A program made the position numbers and the translations under genes. Of a DNA stretch of 64,000 bases, positions 1 through 12,814 are shown in pieces; within the stretch, counting starts at the first letter, position 1, and each line of letters opens with the position of its first letter. Source of the stretch: Micractinium sp. NFX-FRZ. Lineage: Eukaryota > Chlorophyta > Trebouxiophyceae > Chlorellales > Chlorellaceae. Below the pieces are notes generated by a model. The model had not been told where the DNA came from. It was given only the letters and a program-made list of their open reading frames with translations, and searched no databases. Location: NCBI GenBank assembly GCA_029339195.1, contig JAPTJF010000252.1, positions 1-64,000 of the forward strand, given 5' to 3'.

Positions 1-355
1 GGCTTGCGCCCTCGTTTTCCTCCCGGGCATTTGCCGAATCACGCATACCGCGTATACTTCTTCTTCTTCTTCTTCTCAGTGCCCCCATTCGCCTCGGTTG
101 GGTCGAGGCATTACGAACCCATCTTGCCGACAGAGCCTGCGGGCGGCAGTTCGACAGCCAGCGCCTCGAGGCACTCTGACCGCCTTGTTTCGGGCCTGGG
201 CGTGCGTGGCAGATTCTCTAGTAGCCCACAATTGGTCGGAATTAACCGCAGCGCGCGGCGGCGGCATCCCCCGTGGTGGCCGGCGGCGTCGCCAGCGCGC
301 GGGGAGGCGGTGGCAGGCGGGCGATCAGGGCCCTGCCCGCTGAGCCCCTCCCACT
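1..355 (+). promoter_or_regulatory. Upstream region and 5' UTR of the coiled-coil gene
   Basis: No gene is supported here. The stretch leads into the ATG at 356. It contains a CTT microsatellite at about 58-76. No clear TATA box was seen. Confidence 0.4.
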
Positions 356-3300
356 ATGGCGGCTACCAGCACTGAAGCCCTGATCAACAGGATGCGGGCG
401 CAGCTTGCGGCGGACGTCGTTGAGGCCTCGCCGCGCGGCGGGCGGGCCCCGGGCGGCGCCAGCAACGGCACCGCCAAGGTGACCTTTGCTCCGTCACTGG
501 CAGGCTTTGCTCCCTCGGTCCCTGGCGAGCACCACTCATCGCTGCTCGCCACCCCTGCCAGCCGGAGCGCCGGAGGCCGGCTGACGCACCAGCCCAGCCC
601 ATCGGTGCTGGGCAAGTACGAGCGGCGGCTGGAGGGGGAGGCTGGCATGCGCCGCACAGTCGACGGCAGCAGCAGCCGCCGCACGCTCAACGGCGAACGC
701 AGTCGCCACACCCTCGACGGCGGCAGCAGCACCAGCCGGCTGGAGGGCGGCAGCAGCACCAACAGACTGGATGGCGGCAGCAGCACTACCAAGCTAACAG
801 GGGCGGCAGCTTACAAGTTCACGCCCCGTGACCCCTCCCCCTACCGGCCACAGCACTCCCAGCAGCCAGTGCCACAGCCAGCACCCCGTGCATCCGACAC
901 GGCGGCGGCAGTGGCAGCGGCGGCAGCAGCTGGCCGCAGCAGCTTCCTGGCAGCTGGTGGCAACGGCGCCACCACCCGTGCCTTGCTGGGCGTGGACGGC
1001 AGCAGCAGCGTCGGCACCAGCAGCGCCTCGCCCAGCCCAGTCAAGAGGCCCCATGGCACAGTGTTGGAGCCGCAGTCAGCAGCGGCGGCAGCAAGGCCCA
1101 GGGCGCCATCAGCGGCGTCGATAGCCATAGCAGATCTGCTGGCCGCGCACCGCCCCTCCCTGACTAGCGGAGGGGCTGCTGCAGTGGCAGCGCCGGGTCA
1201 ACGTGGCAGCATCAGCGGCATGCCCGGCGGCGGTCAGGCGGCGAGCTATCACCGTGGCAGCGTCGCCGGTGTGCCCAGCAGCAGTCAGGCGGCAAGCTCG
1301 CATCGCAGCAGCATGATTGAGGAGCAGCTCCGCCAGATGCAGCTCAACATAGAGCGCACCGCCGCCCAAAACAGCCGCGCTGTGGCCAACAGCGGCGCGG
1401 CAGCGGCGGCACTTGAGCGCACCACGTCGTGGGCTGCCAGCAGGCAGCAGCCGCAGGAGGCGGCATCGCCACAGCACCGGTGGCAGCAGCAGCCAGAGCA
1501 GAATGACTTCCTCATCTCCGCTGCCTTCCCTGGCGGCAGGGGCAGCGTGGCAGGAGCCACGGGCGGCACGGCATCAGCAGCAGGTAGCAAGGCTGGCAGC
1601 TTTAGGGCGCCTCACCCCCCAGCAGCATCAGCAGCGGCAGCAGAGGAGGATGAGGGGCCCGTCAGCTTGCGGCTGCAGCCCATGTTTGACGCCATGCAGG
1701 CCCAGGACAGCAGGCGGCCGAGCCAGGCAGACAGAGGAACCGGCAGCAGCAGGAGCAGTGTGCTTGCTGCAACGTACCCACAGTCCGCCCAGCTTGGCGC
1801 CCCATCCGAAAGCCAGCTGCGGAGCAAAGTTGGCGAGCTGGAAGCTCAGGTGCGAGTGGTCCCTGCTTACATCATGGTGGATTCAGCTCACCCTGCAGGA
1901 CACACGAGTGAATGCATGCAGGCGGCAGCTGAATACTGCCGGTGCCTTTTTGGATGCTGGCTCTGTCACCTGCCTGCATGCCCGCAGCTGCCTGCATGTT
2001 TGCAGCTCACATCCCTGCACTGTGGCACCCCCGCATGCTGTGCAGCTGCGGTTGGAGCGCATGCGCTCCCAGGATGTGTCTTCGGTCAGCTCAGACCTGC
2101 GGCAGCTCTGCGCTGAGCTTCAGCAGCAGGTGCAGCAACAGGCAGGGGCGCTGGAGGTTGCACAGCAGCAGGTGGCCGAGGCGGAGCGGCGAGCGAGCGA
2201 GGCAGCTGATCAGGTAGGCAGAGCGGTCAGCGGGCATGAGCAGCTGATGGGTTGTCATGACATGCTTTGCACAGTCCTCGTGAACCGCAGCATGCCGCAG
2301 CTCACCATAGCACGTACTGCCCTTCTGCAGGCCGCAATGCTGCGTGGCGAGGTGCAGCGGCGGCAGTCGGTGCACAGTGATGGTGTGGAGAGCGTCACCC
2401 GGCTGCAGGTGGGGGCTGGCTGACTTAATCCTGCTGATGTGCAGCCAGCCGTGGCTCAGGCAGTGCAACTTGAGGGCGTGCTGCACATGTACGCCCCTGC
2501 TTGAGTCAGCTGTGTTGCCCCTCTCACCTGTGTGTTTGCAGGCGGTCAGCCAGGTGCAGCGGCAGGAGAACGAGGAGTTGCGGCAGCGGTTGCACCAGCT
2601 TGGAGAGGCGTGGGAGCAGGTACCTGCATGCGCCTGTACTGGCTGCGTTTCTGCATTCAACCTTGCTCGCTTATCCTAGTACACCGCATGGCATGGGGCA
2701 TGACAGCCACTGTGCAAGGCAGATTAACAGCACGTGTTCACCGTTCCACATTTTCACAGGAGAATGCTCATGTAGCACGCCTCCAACAGCAGCTGCAAGA
2801 CGTGCAGGCCAGCTCTGGCATTGGCGAGCAGGAGGTGGCGGAGCGCGTGCGCCAGGCGGAGGTTGAGTGGGAGCAGCGGCTGCGTGCGGCGGAGGAGCAG
2901 GCGCGGCAGCAGCAGCAGAAGCTGTCCTCTGACTGCCAGCTGGCACTCATAGAAAAGCTGGCGCACGAGCAGGCCGCACAGCAGGCAGCAGCCAAGGTGG
3001 AGGCAGCTGAAAAGCGGTGTGAGGCTGCGGAGGCACGCTGGCGCCAGCTGGCGGCGGAGCTGGACAGCTCAGCAGGGCAGGGGCAGCAGCTGGCGGCTGC
3101 CCGCCGGCAGTCAGAGGCGGCCAGTGATGCGGTGCGGCAGCTGCGGATGCAGCTGCTGGAGCAGAAGCAGCGGTGCGAGGAGCTGGAGGCGGCGCTGCAG
3201 GAGGAGCGGGATCGCAGCAGCAGCCAGGCCTCCCGTGCTGAGACTGCTGAGGTGGCGCAGCAGGGCCTGGGGACCCACGTCAAGGCAGCGCACGCGCGTC

Positions 3301-6120
3301 TGCAGCAGCTGCAGGTGCGTGCTGCTGCTACGGTGCCGGCCGGTTGGCAGGAGCAAGCCAGAGAGCGCTGCTGTTCAGCTGTGGCTGCGCCATTGGGCAG
3401 GAGCATCGCGCTGCTCCTTGTTTTGTCCACAAGTTTTCTCACTGCTTACACATGCTTGTGGGCCTGCCGGTACTGGCTCTGCAGGAGCAAGTCGTGGCAG
3501 CCAGGCAGGACGCGGAGCAGCTGCAGGCGCAGAACGAAGAGCTGCGGCAGGCGCAGCTGGCCAGCAACAGCGCATTCGAGGTGAGGGGTGTGCAAGGGAG
3601 CTGAGCACAGGATCAACCACGTATGTTGCCTGCCTGCTTGAAAATGTGATGGACATGCATGGAGACGGCCATTTGAGCGGGTTGCTCACCAGGCGTGCTT
3701 ACCACTACTTTCCATGCGTGCGCGTGATGCCCTGCGCCACGTGTGAACGTGCTGCCTGCCTGCGCATGCAGCGCCAGGTGGGCGGCGCGGAGGGGTGCAA
3801 CGAAGCGTGCTGACCAGGCATGCAGCCGCCAGGCATGCTCACCTCTGCTTGCTCTGTGTGCGTGTGTGTGCGCGTGCATGTGGTGTGCCCCCTGCAGCGC
3901 CAGGTGGGCGGCCTGGAGGGTGAGCTGGCAGAGGCCCAGGCAGAGCGCGACGCCCTGCGCCAGCAGGTGGCCAAGGCCACAGCCGAGCTGGATGCCCAGC
4001 TGGCAGCCGCGGGGCAGCACCGGCAGCAGATTGCGGCGCTGCAGCAGGCCGAGCGCGACCTGCGGGCAGCGCTGCAGAGCCAGGAGTCGGCGGCTGTGCA
4101 GCAGAGCCGGCAGGTGCGCCGGTGGGGCGGTGCTGGGCATGCTGCTGGGCATGCTGCTGGGCAGGCTAGGGGGCGCCTGCGCCTTTTCTTGCGCCCGTGC
4201 GTGCAGACAGCCACCCATCGCATCCACTGTCCTGCCTCCTCTCCACCCCATCCCTACTAATTTGCAACTCTGTCCTCTCTCTTGCCCGCAGGCTGTCACG
4301 CTGCAGTCCAAGTGTGAGGCGCTGGAGGCACGGGTTGCGCAGGTGGAGGGCGAGCTGGTGGCGTCCAAGCAGCGGGCAGCCGCGGCTGAGGACCGCCTCG
4401 CCAAGTCCGGCAGGTGCGCTCGAGCTTGTGCATGGACGATCTATTTTTCGGCCGCCGGTGTGCGCCTCCTGTGTCTCATATGCTCAATTGTGCTTTTCCC
4501 GGTCATGGCAGGCAGCCCGCCTTCTGTGCGAAGGCAGGCGTGTGGTGCTGCCTGTGCACTCCTGTGGGTGCTTGCCAAGCTAACGTGTTTGGCGCCGTCC
4601 CTGGCACCTCCTCGTCTGCCTGCAGGGCTGGCGGGCCAGCAATACAGGAGGTGGTAGGCGGGCTGCGCTCGGAGCTGCAAGAGAAGGACCTGCAGCTCAT
4701 GCAGGCAAGTTCTTCTTCTGCTGCATGGGATGTGCCCTGCCGAGCGCTAGTATCTGTGCTGCTGCCAGGGATGTGCCCTGCTAAGCGGTGTGGGCAGGGT
4801 GTGCGCAACTTGCTCACCAACAGCCGCTGTGGCGGGGCCTGGTCTGTGTGCGTGTGATCACTCTCCCAGCTTGGCATGCCAGCTGCCCCCCAGCATGTTA
4901 TGCACGTTTGCGTGCTGTGGGCGGCTTTCATGCTGCCATGTGGGTGCGGAGGACGACGGCCTGGTCGGCTGCACTACACCCACTGCTACCCATGCTGATG
5001 TTTTCATGTCCCTGCTTTGCATGCTGCCACGTGGGTGCAGATGCACGAGGACCTGACCCGTGAGCGCGGCAAGGCGCAGGACCTGCAGAAGCAAGTGCTG
5101 GACCAGGTCAGTCCTGCGTGTTGCCTTGCCGCAGGGCCCTTCGATGGGGGGGGGCAGTCCTGGGCGCATCTGTGCTGTTTGGGCATGCCTTGGTCAGGTC
5201 CACTCTCTGCCTGCCCCCTGATCTGGTTGGTGCCCCCTGAATCGTCCCTCTGCCCGCCCCCTGTGCAGGCCATGGAGCTGGATGAGGCGCAGCACGAGGC
5301 TTCCGACGTGTTTGCCCTGCGCCAGCAGCTGGCCAACGCGCAGCAGGCAGAGGCGCACCTGCGCAAGCAGCTGGCCCAGCTGCGGCAGCAGCAGCAGCAG
5401 GCGGCGACCGCCGGCTCTTGGACCCCTGGCGGCGCAGAGGGCGGCGGGCATGACAGCTCCCCGCGCAGCAGCAGCAGCGGGGGGCGCAGCGGCGGCGGCG
5501 GCGGCAGCCCCACTGCATCGCCGCAGCGGGCAGTGCAGATGTCGTCGGGCACAGCGGCTACGCTGCAGCGCCGCTTGGAGGCCACGACCAAGGAGGTGGC
5601 GCTGCTGAAGCAGGAGGTGCGATGCTGGCTGGCCAGATGGGATGGGCGTATGAGCGCCCGTCTACCCTGGTCTGGGATGCCTGGCCGCTTGCTGCTGTGC
5701 CGCTGCCTCTTGCCCTCTGCGCGCACATTGCCCCTGGTGTGCCGCCCGCTGCCATGCTGCCGCCGCTTGCTGTTGCCGACTCTGCTTGGCACCGCCCGTG
5801 ATGTGCTGTGCTGTGCTGTGCTGCTTTTGCCATGCAAACGGTCCAGCTGAGGGAGGACAAGGACAAGCTGCTGGCATGTCACTTCGCAGCCCCCTGCTAT
5901 GCTGCCCCTCGCCATGCTGTGCTGGCTGTTGCTGACCTGGCGGCACGCTGACCTGGCTGTGCAGATGGCTCAGCTGAGGGAGGACAAGGACAAGCTGCGG
6001 GATGAGCTGGAGACTCGGGACTCGGAGGTGCAGCTGCTGCAGGGACAGCTGGTGGTGCTGCGCAACCAGGTGGCCGACGAGCACAACTGGCTCAGCCCGC
6101 TGCCCGACCCCTACCGCTGA
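356..6120 (+). CDS. Large coiled-coil protein with low-complexity N-terminus
   Basis: Twelve exons join in frame to give about 1151 aa: 356-1849, 2046-2213, 2331-2408, 2542-2619, 2760-3314, 3485-3580, 3898-4113, 4292-4413, 4626-4704, 5041-5106, 5269-5616, 5965-6120. Residues 1-490 are Ala/Ser/Gly/Gln-rich and contain a 9-residue repeat (LDGGSSTSR, LEGGSSTNR, LDGGSSTTK). The rest is Gln/Glu/Ala-rich heptad sequence typical of long coiled coils (for example LRMQLLEQKQRCEELEAAL). There is no membrane segment or enzyme motif. Nearly every intron is phase 0 and follows a CAG codon. The intron after 4704 uses a GC donor (GCAAGT). A structural or cytoskeletal role is only inferred from the architecture. 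I do not recognise a specific family. Confidence 0.85.
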
Positions 6121-6763
6121 GCAGCACCACCCGGCTCATAGCTGCAAACCTGCAACCCGGCCCTGATTACTGCGCACAGATGGCACAGTCTGTGGACCGG
6201 CCCCTTTCCCTCATCAGCAGCACAGGGATCATAGATCCAAGCCCCAGCAGTGGGCGCAGTGGGGTGTGCTGGGCAGTGTATCAGTATCTCATGCTTGCAG
6301 GCCAGGCATGCCTTATGTTTCCTCTCTCTCCCGTGTCCCTCTCGACCACCCCAACACCTCAATTCCACGACTCCAAGAAAGCACCTTCCTGAGACACCCA
6401 GTTGACCACGCGGCCATTGCCATTGACTTGACAAGTTTACATTGTTTGTAAAGTACATGCTTTTATTGTGTTCAACATGCGGGTGGCAGGGCTGGCAAGA
6501 GGCGAACGCAACTGTTGAGCTAGAGATAATACTGGAGGGTTGGAGCTGGGGGGCATGTCGTATGTATGGGGACAAGCAGATGGAGAGTCAGGTGCAAGTG
6601 CAGATCACATGGGGCGTGAGGAAGATCCCAGAGGGTGTAAAGTACTGTGTGTGCAAAGCTACAAAACTGGGATGGCACCGGTGCCAAGAAGCCGCTTGCT
6701 ATGGAGCACTGGGTCGCAAACCCTCGGACTCTGTGGCAAACTGCTGCCCGCCAGCTGAGCCGG
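6121..6763. other. Convergent 3' intergenic region
   Basis: This holds the 3' ends of the coiled-coil gene (+) and the transporter gene (-). No coding exon is supported. The only notable element is the TTTACA/TGTAAA palindrome at 6436-6452. Confidence 0.6.
6436..6452. terminator. Palindromic bidirectional polyadenylation signal
   Basis: TTTACA, a 5-nt spacer, then TGTAAA form an inverted repeat. TGTAA is the usual green-algal polyadenylation signal, so the element presents one copy to each convergent gene. It lies about 327 nt past the + stop and about 323 nt past the - stop. Confidence 0.6.
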
Positions 6764-9700
6764 TCAAAACTCCGAGGTGGCGTCACTGCCAAACAGCCGC
6801 TCCCCGCGTGCAAACGCCAGGAAGACGAGGCTGCCGGCCACGCACTGCAGCGCCGAGGCAGCAAAGGCTTGGTACCAGCCAGCCACATGGTCTGCGCCGC
6901 CGGCCCACTGCAGCAGGTAGCCGGTCACCGCCACGCCCACCACGCCTGCCAGCGTGCCCGCAGTGTTGCTGATGCCCCTGCAGGGCGTCAGGCGGGCGGG
7001 GGGGCGGGGCCGGTAGCCCGCGGCTTTCTGTGCTGCCACAGGCACCACCTGCACAGCCTGCGTCCACAGCAAAGCAGCGCATTCTCCCTGCATACTTGCT
7101 TGGCCACATGCTAGCCAGCGCGCACGGCCCTGCAAGCTTCTGGCCCATGCCTGCCTCACATGACCACGCGCTCCCTGAGCAGCACCTGCCCAATTACACA
7201 ATACAAACAGGCACATTTCTGCACTCCGACACACCCACTCACATGACCACCCCAGCAAACTTGGGTGCGATGTCCATGTGGTTCACACTGAACCCGCCCC
7301 GTGAGAAGCCGGCACAGCCCAGCGCCAGGGCAGTGAAGAACACGCCGGTGCCCACAGAGCGCGCGCCTGCAGCAGCGGAGCGGTCGCGAACACAGTGGTG
7401 TGTGTGGCACAGCACGCCGCACGCTGGGAGAGGGCGGCCGAGGGGGGCCTGCCGCGCCTACAGCTGTTGACCACAGCGCGTCTCGTGCAGCACCCAGTCA
7501 ACGCCCCCAATGCCCCAGCATGCTTGACACGCACGCACCAGGCATCAACATGAGGGCCACCGCCGCGGTCCAGAAGCCCGCCGTGTTGACCAGCTTGCGG
7601 CCTGCCGCCACGCTGCGCCGCCGCACATTGATCACCCAATCCCCCGTCCAGCCGCCAGCGTTTGAGGCGGCAAACATGACGAGGTAGGGCAGCGTCTTGA
7701 CGGGGCCCAGGCTGCCCAGGCTGGCGTGCAGCACCTGGGGCGCAAGGAGGCAGGGAGTGGGGCAGGGCAGCAGTGGGGGCACGCCATCGGGACGTCGGGC
7801 GAACGCCGAATTGGCGCGTTGTGCGTGGTCCAACAGTCTGTGCGTGTCGCCAATGCGCACCCAGCGAGCGCATAGCGCGGACGCCCGCAGCCACCCAGCA
7901 AGCTGCATGCAGACACGTGCAGGCAACAAGCACGCAAGCAGGCAGGAAATCAGTGTTCCAATGCACAAGAGCAGTGCCCAGCAGCAGGCAGACCCGTCTG
8001 TCACACTTCCCCACGCCCCCACGTCTCTCCCTAAAACTTCCACCCACCTTGTCGAAATAGGTGGGCAGCCAGTTCATGACGACATAAAAAGCGTAGTGGA
8101 AGGTGAAGTTGTTGATGACGATGGCCCACACTGCAGCAAGCACATGGGAGCAAACCGCATGACAGAAGGGCGGGACACAGCGTTGCTTGCAGGTGTGGCC
8201 AACACAGCACGGCAGAAGGCAGGGCGTGGACGGTGCTCTCCGGCGTGCGCGTGCCCAGGCTGCAGGCACTGGCACATGTACCCGCCCAGCAGGGCGCACC
8301 GGCAGGCTCTCAGTCGCAAGTTGTATTGCGGAACAGAACAATGACACAAACCCACCTGCCGGGTGCATCAGCATGCTGCGCCACGGCGTGGCCACAGGCC
8401 GCCCTTTCTTTGCGTGTCCCTTGCCCCCATCCTCAGCGCTGCCCCCGCCGCCGCCCCCGCCGTTGCCGCCGTCGTGCACCGGCATGGCCGCCGCCGCCGC
8501 CTGACGGCGCACGCTGCGCAGCGTCAGGCGCCACAGCGCCAGCCACGCCAGCCCCAGGCCTCCCACCAGCCGCAGCAGGAAGGCAGGCCCAAAGGCATCG
8601 GCCATTGAGGGCAGCACCAGCATGGCGGCTGCCGAACCCAGGTACATGCCACTGGTGGTGAGGCTGACGGCGCGTGCGCGCTCGGTGGGCGGGATCCAGG
8701 CTGCCAGCACGGTGTGCACGGCAGGGATGAGGAAGCCCTGCGGGCGAAGCAAGGAGGAAGGCCAACAATGGGGTTCGAATGCGCGAGGTACGGTCACAGG
8801 AAGGCATGACGAAGGCCTGCAAACACAGGTGGGCAGTGCTGCGTGCGCACACTGGTTGCGCGCGCGCTGCCAGCACAGCACGCCACACCTTGGCGCACAA
8901 CACAGAGTATGCACGTGTTCAGGCAGCTGCAGCACGCCAGCTGGCAGGCTTGTGGGCGTGGGGCGGAAGACAACATGGGATGCGCACAGCACCGCCGCCT
9001 CACAGCTGGGCGGCAGCTACTGATGGCTGCGCCACGCTGTGCGGTGCTGTGCTGTGCTGTGCTGTGCTGTGCTGTGATGGGAGGTGAGAGGTGAGGCACA
9101 CACACAAGCTGCCGGAGCTCCCACCTGCGCTAGCCCGACGCAGATACGGGCGGCCGCCACGGCGCGCGTGTTGCTTGCCGTGCCCGGCGTGGCCAGGCAG
9201 GCCAGGGACCACAGCGCAAACGACATGCTCAGCATGCGCTCCCCGCCCCAGCGCTGCGCCGCCCAGCCTCCGGGGATCTGCAGCACAGCGCGGGCGTGCA
9301 CGCGCATGGGGTCATCCACCTGGTTGCGGATGATGCACACAGTGGCACAGTGCGCGAGGTGGGAGGCAGGCGCTGTAAGGCGCCACCTCTGGCTGTGTAA
9401 GGTGCACCCTGCAGCCCCTCAGACCGTTACGTGTTGGTTGTTGGGTGCACCCTGCAGCACCCCCCACCCCAGCGCAGCAGCCAGATGAAGAGAGGCAGAC
9501 ACAGCTCAATGCAGAGCGAGTGCATGTAAGAGGTATCACAGCCCAAAAGAAGAGAGCAGGCAGCACTGTGAGACGGGCAGCTGGGGAGAGCCTGTGCAGT
9601 TGGAGACTGGCCCTCACCCACACCTACATGTGTGTGTGCTCGCACCTGTGACACGGCATAGCCCCAGAAGAAGGCGGAGAGCACCGTGCCCTTGACACCC

Positions 9701-10442
9701 TCGTCCACATCAGCCTGCAGCAGGTGGCAGGCATCTGTCATTCTGTGCTAACGGAAGCAGCAGAGAGCACTGCGCCCTGGACTCCCTCGGTTGAAATGTG
9801 CTCGACCGTGCGGGCTTGGGCCGTGTCGGCAGCAGGCAGGCACGCAGGCGCCTTCCGCTTCTTGGCAGCCGCAGCGGCCTGCCACTGGATGGGAATCACC
9901 CACGTTTTATGTCCTAATCTGCATCAAACACGTGACAGGGTATGTCCCAGCCAAGCCATCAACCCATGCTTTGCCACCTGCTGGGTGCTGCACACAGACG
10001 TCAGTGCTGCCCTGCCGCCAAGGCACCCACCTCTTTCGCCATGGCCGTGAATGCGATTGAGAAGCCCACACGCTCCACATACATGCAGAGGGTGGCCAGG
10101 AAGCAGGCCAAGACCACCTGGAAGCGCGGCTCCAGCGACAGGCGCCTGCAGCGCAAGCATGGCAGCAGAAACCAAGGCGGCGAGCGACGGGTGGGCGGGG
10201 CGGAGGTGGCGGCGGCGGTGGAGGTGGCATCGGCTGCATCGCTGCGCTACAAGCTTGCGGCATTGCAACCGCTTCAGTGCTGTCCAATAAATAGTTCGCC
10301 ATGAAGCTCACCGGTGCAGCGGCTTGGTGCTGCCATCACCACGCTGCCCTGGTCTGGTGTCGAGCGCCCCGAATGGCTGCGCACCCGCCGATGAAAACTG
10401 CCACGCAGGAGGGGGCGGGCTGGGCGCCCCGCGGTGCGCCAT
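6764..10442 (-). CDS. PHT4/SLC17-type anion (phosphate) transporter
   Basis: Nine exons, read on the minus strand, give about 488 aa: 10312-10442, 10031-10145, 9646-9714, 9125-9277, 8356-8737, 8048-8130, 7539-7734, 7243-7366, 6764-6977. All phases agree. It is a major facilitator with about 12 hydrophobic spans. Family-typical blocks are CMYVERVGFSIAFTAMAKE, KGTVLSAFFWGYAVSQ, TSGMYLGSAAAML, YVVMNWLPTYFDKV, IAPKFAGVVMGISNTAGTLA. Plant PHT4 proteins carry phosphate or other organic or inorganic anions across plastid or Golgi membranes; the substrate here is unknown. The start at 10442 was chosen because its exon is open and its phase-2 end matches the next exon. The N-terminus (about 44 aa) is Pro-rich and could be a targeting sequence. 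A Gly/Ala-rich cytoplasmic loop sits in the long middle exon. TGTAA follows at 6441-6437. Confidence 0.9.
9044..9075. repeat. (CTGTG)n pentanucleotide repeat
   Basis: Tandem GCTGT units in a transporter intron. Related runs occur at 5804-5822, 57646-57684 and 57796-57822, also intronic. Confidence 0.85.
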
Positions 10443-10909
10443 GGGCTGCGTTCTTATTGGACTGCTCAACTTTTTAAAGGCGCGCTGCTTTCAGCGATAC
10501 ATTCAGTTGAAATAAGCCGCTTACAGGCCGTTCGAGGGCTCAGATGTTAGTGCAAGCAAGGAGCTGCTCGAGCAGTTGGGCTTTGCCGCCGCCGCCTTGC
10601 TGGCGACACGGCAGGCCACATTGGCTGCGTCTGTGCAAGTTGTAGGACACACGAGGAACGGGGCAACATGGAAGGTAAGATGGTTGTAAAATGAAAACTG
10701 GAAGGTGGGGAAAGAATGTGTCCAGTTCAGGGAGATGCAAGAGCACAGTTCGGAAGCACAGACGGCTGCACGAGAGATGCGGCCCGCAGGAGAGAGGGGA
10801 GTAGGCAGTTCCGAGTGCAGTGGGAAAACGTGGGACAGGATCAGCGGATCAGTGGTTGGTTGGGTGCAACACAGAGTGAGTACATGCACTTGCCCTTTGC
10901 AGTGATGAT
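10443..10909. other. Intergenic region
   Basis: This lies between the transporter start and the stop of the next minus-strand gene. I see no coding exon. A TGTAA (minus) at 10521-10525 is a candidate polyadenylation signal for the Cys-rich gene. Confidence 0.5.
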
Positions 10910-12635
10910 TTAGTTATACTCCATGTAAGAGAAGGCTTGGTTGATGCAGAGGCGGGAGAAGGTTGTGGCAAATTGGGCTGCGGCACCTGGGCGCACGGCA
11001 GCGCCACGCACCACGGTGCATGCCTCCTGCACTTGCACCGTCCCATTGGAACTTGTAAAGCTGTAGCGCTGAGACAGGCCGATGTAGCTCTGCAGCGGCG
11101 AGTGGAGGCGGGGGGAGGGGGTGCAGGTTCAGGCCCATGTCAGGGTCCCTGCCAATGTCAGCCTGGGCGGGTGTGAAAAAGCAAGGGTGGCCCTTTGGTG
11201 CATGCGCTCATCCCACCCACAGCCAAGCCTGTGCGCACCTCACTTCCAAAGTCAGCCCGGCACGTGCTGAACGGCGAAGGAGAGAAGCCGGCGGTGCAGT
11301 TGGCGCCGGCGGCGGCCCATGTGGTTGCGGTAGGCGTGCGGGGCACGCAGGCGCAGAGGAACTTGGAGATAGCGCTGGGTGTAAAGGTGGCGTTGCCTGG
11401 GGGTGCGTCAAAAGCGGGAGGCTTGGGGAACAGGCAGAGCGTGGAGTTGGGCGGCTGGTTGCCTGCGGGTGGGCGGATGGATGCAGGGGAGGAGGCGAGG
11501 CAGACGCGTAGAGTGGGCGCTGTGACATGCTTCGGATGCGTGGGCAGCTCAGCAAACGGCCCCTTGGGCCGGAAATGCGTAACCCGGTGCCAAGCATCTA
11601 GTGAGCAGCACGTGGGCGGGCTTACTGCACACCGTCGGCCCTGCACAGCTCGGCCCTCCACAGCTTCACCACCCATACCCCACGCCAGGCACAAGCCCAG
11701 TACAACTGCGTGCCTCCCCCCCACACAGCCAGCCCAGCCCCAGCTCACCTACGCCCGCCCCAAAGTCCGCTCCCGCCATGCAGGCAGCAAACCCAGTGGC
11801 CGTGGTCACGGGAGCCAGCCCCGCTGCTGTGCACACCGCTGGGCACGACTTGCGGCTGACAGTGAACCACAGCTCGCGGGCCGCCCCCGCCGCCAGCCAG
11901 GCATTCACGCCGGAGAACGCAAAGGCGTTGGGGATGCACAGATTCTCGTATGTCTGAGCAAAGAGAACCTTGCCCCTGGCAGCCAGGCCGTAGCCGCACA
12001 CCGTGGCTGGCTTGCTGCCACTGGGGCCGCGCAAATCTAGGGGCTGCCCAAACACCGCCTGCAGCGCAGCGCAGCGCACAGGACGGCGAGCGGGGCAGCG
12101 AAGCGGGAGTCCTGTCAGCAGCTGTTGTGAGGTGCTGGGGGCAAGCAGCATACACATTTCGCCTGCCCCCCGCCAGCCAGCGGCTCTGGTGGCAGCAAGG
12201 GCGTGTGCAGCCAGGCCAGCAGACGTGCGCATGCTGCCTTCTTGCGCCTCTGCCTGCCATGCCTTCCCGCCCACCTCCCCTGCATGGCAGCAGCGGGCAC
12301 ACCCCAGCCCAGCCCAGCCCAGCCCAGCCCACCTGGCCCCCCACGGCCACGCGGCACGTCCTGAACTGGCTCATGGAGTGCCCGCCCGGGCACGTCAGGT
12401 TGCCTGCGCGCCAGGCGCCGGCCGCCACGTTGGCGGCCCTCCGAGGCAGGCAGCCGCACCAATAGTTCCTTGCCAGGCTTATCACTTTCTTGGAAGGGAA
12501 GTCGATTGTTTGACAGACGGCTGACCGTGGCGTCGCCTGCACTACTTGCGTGCCAATGGCTGCAGTGCATGCGATGAAAACAACGAGGGAAGAAGAAGAA
12601 CCTAGGTTAGGTGCTGCCGAGGTGGGAAGCTGCAT
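10910..12635 (-). CDS. Secreted cysteine-rich repeat protein
   Basis: Four exons (12333-12635, 11749-12058, 11239-11597, 10910-11089) join in frame to about 383 aa. The N-terminus has a hydrophobic stretch, LVVFIACTAAIGTQVVQA, that looks like a signal peptide. The mature part has repeated modules with paired cysteines. Two segments align: GKVLFAQTYENLCIPNAFAF and AAAQFATTFSRLCINQAFSY. Another pair is RELWFTVSRKSCPAVCTAAG and an equivalent in the neighbouring small gene. No catalytic motif is visible. The likely place is extracellular or cell wall. The family is not recognised. The start at 12635 is favoured because the signal peptide begins there. An alternative is that this and the upstream gene at 12815-13299 are exons of one longer gene. 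Confidence 0.7.
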
Positions 12636-12814
12636 GGTTGCAGCTGCAGGGTTGCAGGGAAGGCCAGGCAGGCACAACACAGGCGGGCTAGCAGAACGGG
12701 CTGGTGCGTGTGCATTGCAGGGCACCAACAGTGGGTTTTAGGGGTGGGCCCGGAACTGCGCCGCCGCTCCTGTTCCCATGCCTGCTCCCTGGAACGATAC
12801 CCAGCGCGGCTGCC

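Noticed and set aside
7283..8992. Long minus-strand open frame (about 569 codons)
   Set aside because: It contains one true transporter exon (8356-8737), but the rest is intron read-through. The spliced model explains the family motifs better.
12300..12330. CCCAG repeat considered as a CRISPR-like or regulatory array
   Set aside because: Simple short tandem repeat in an intron; no spacers.
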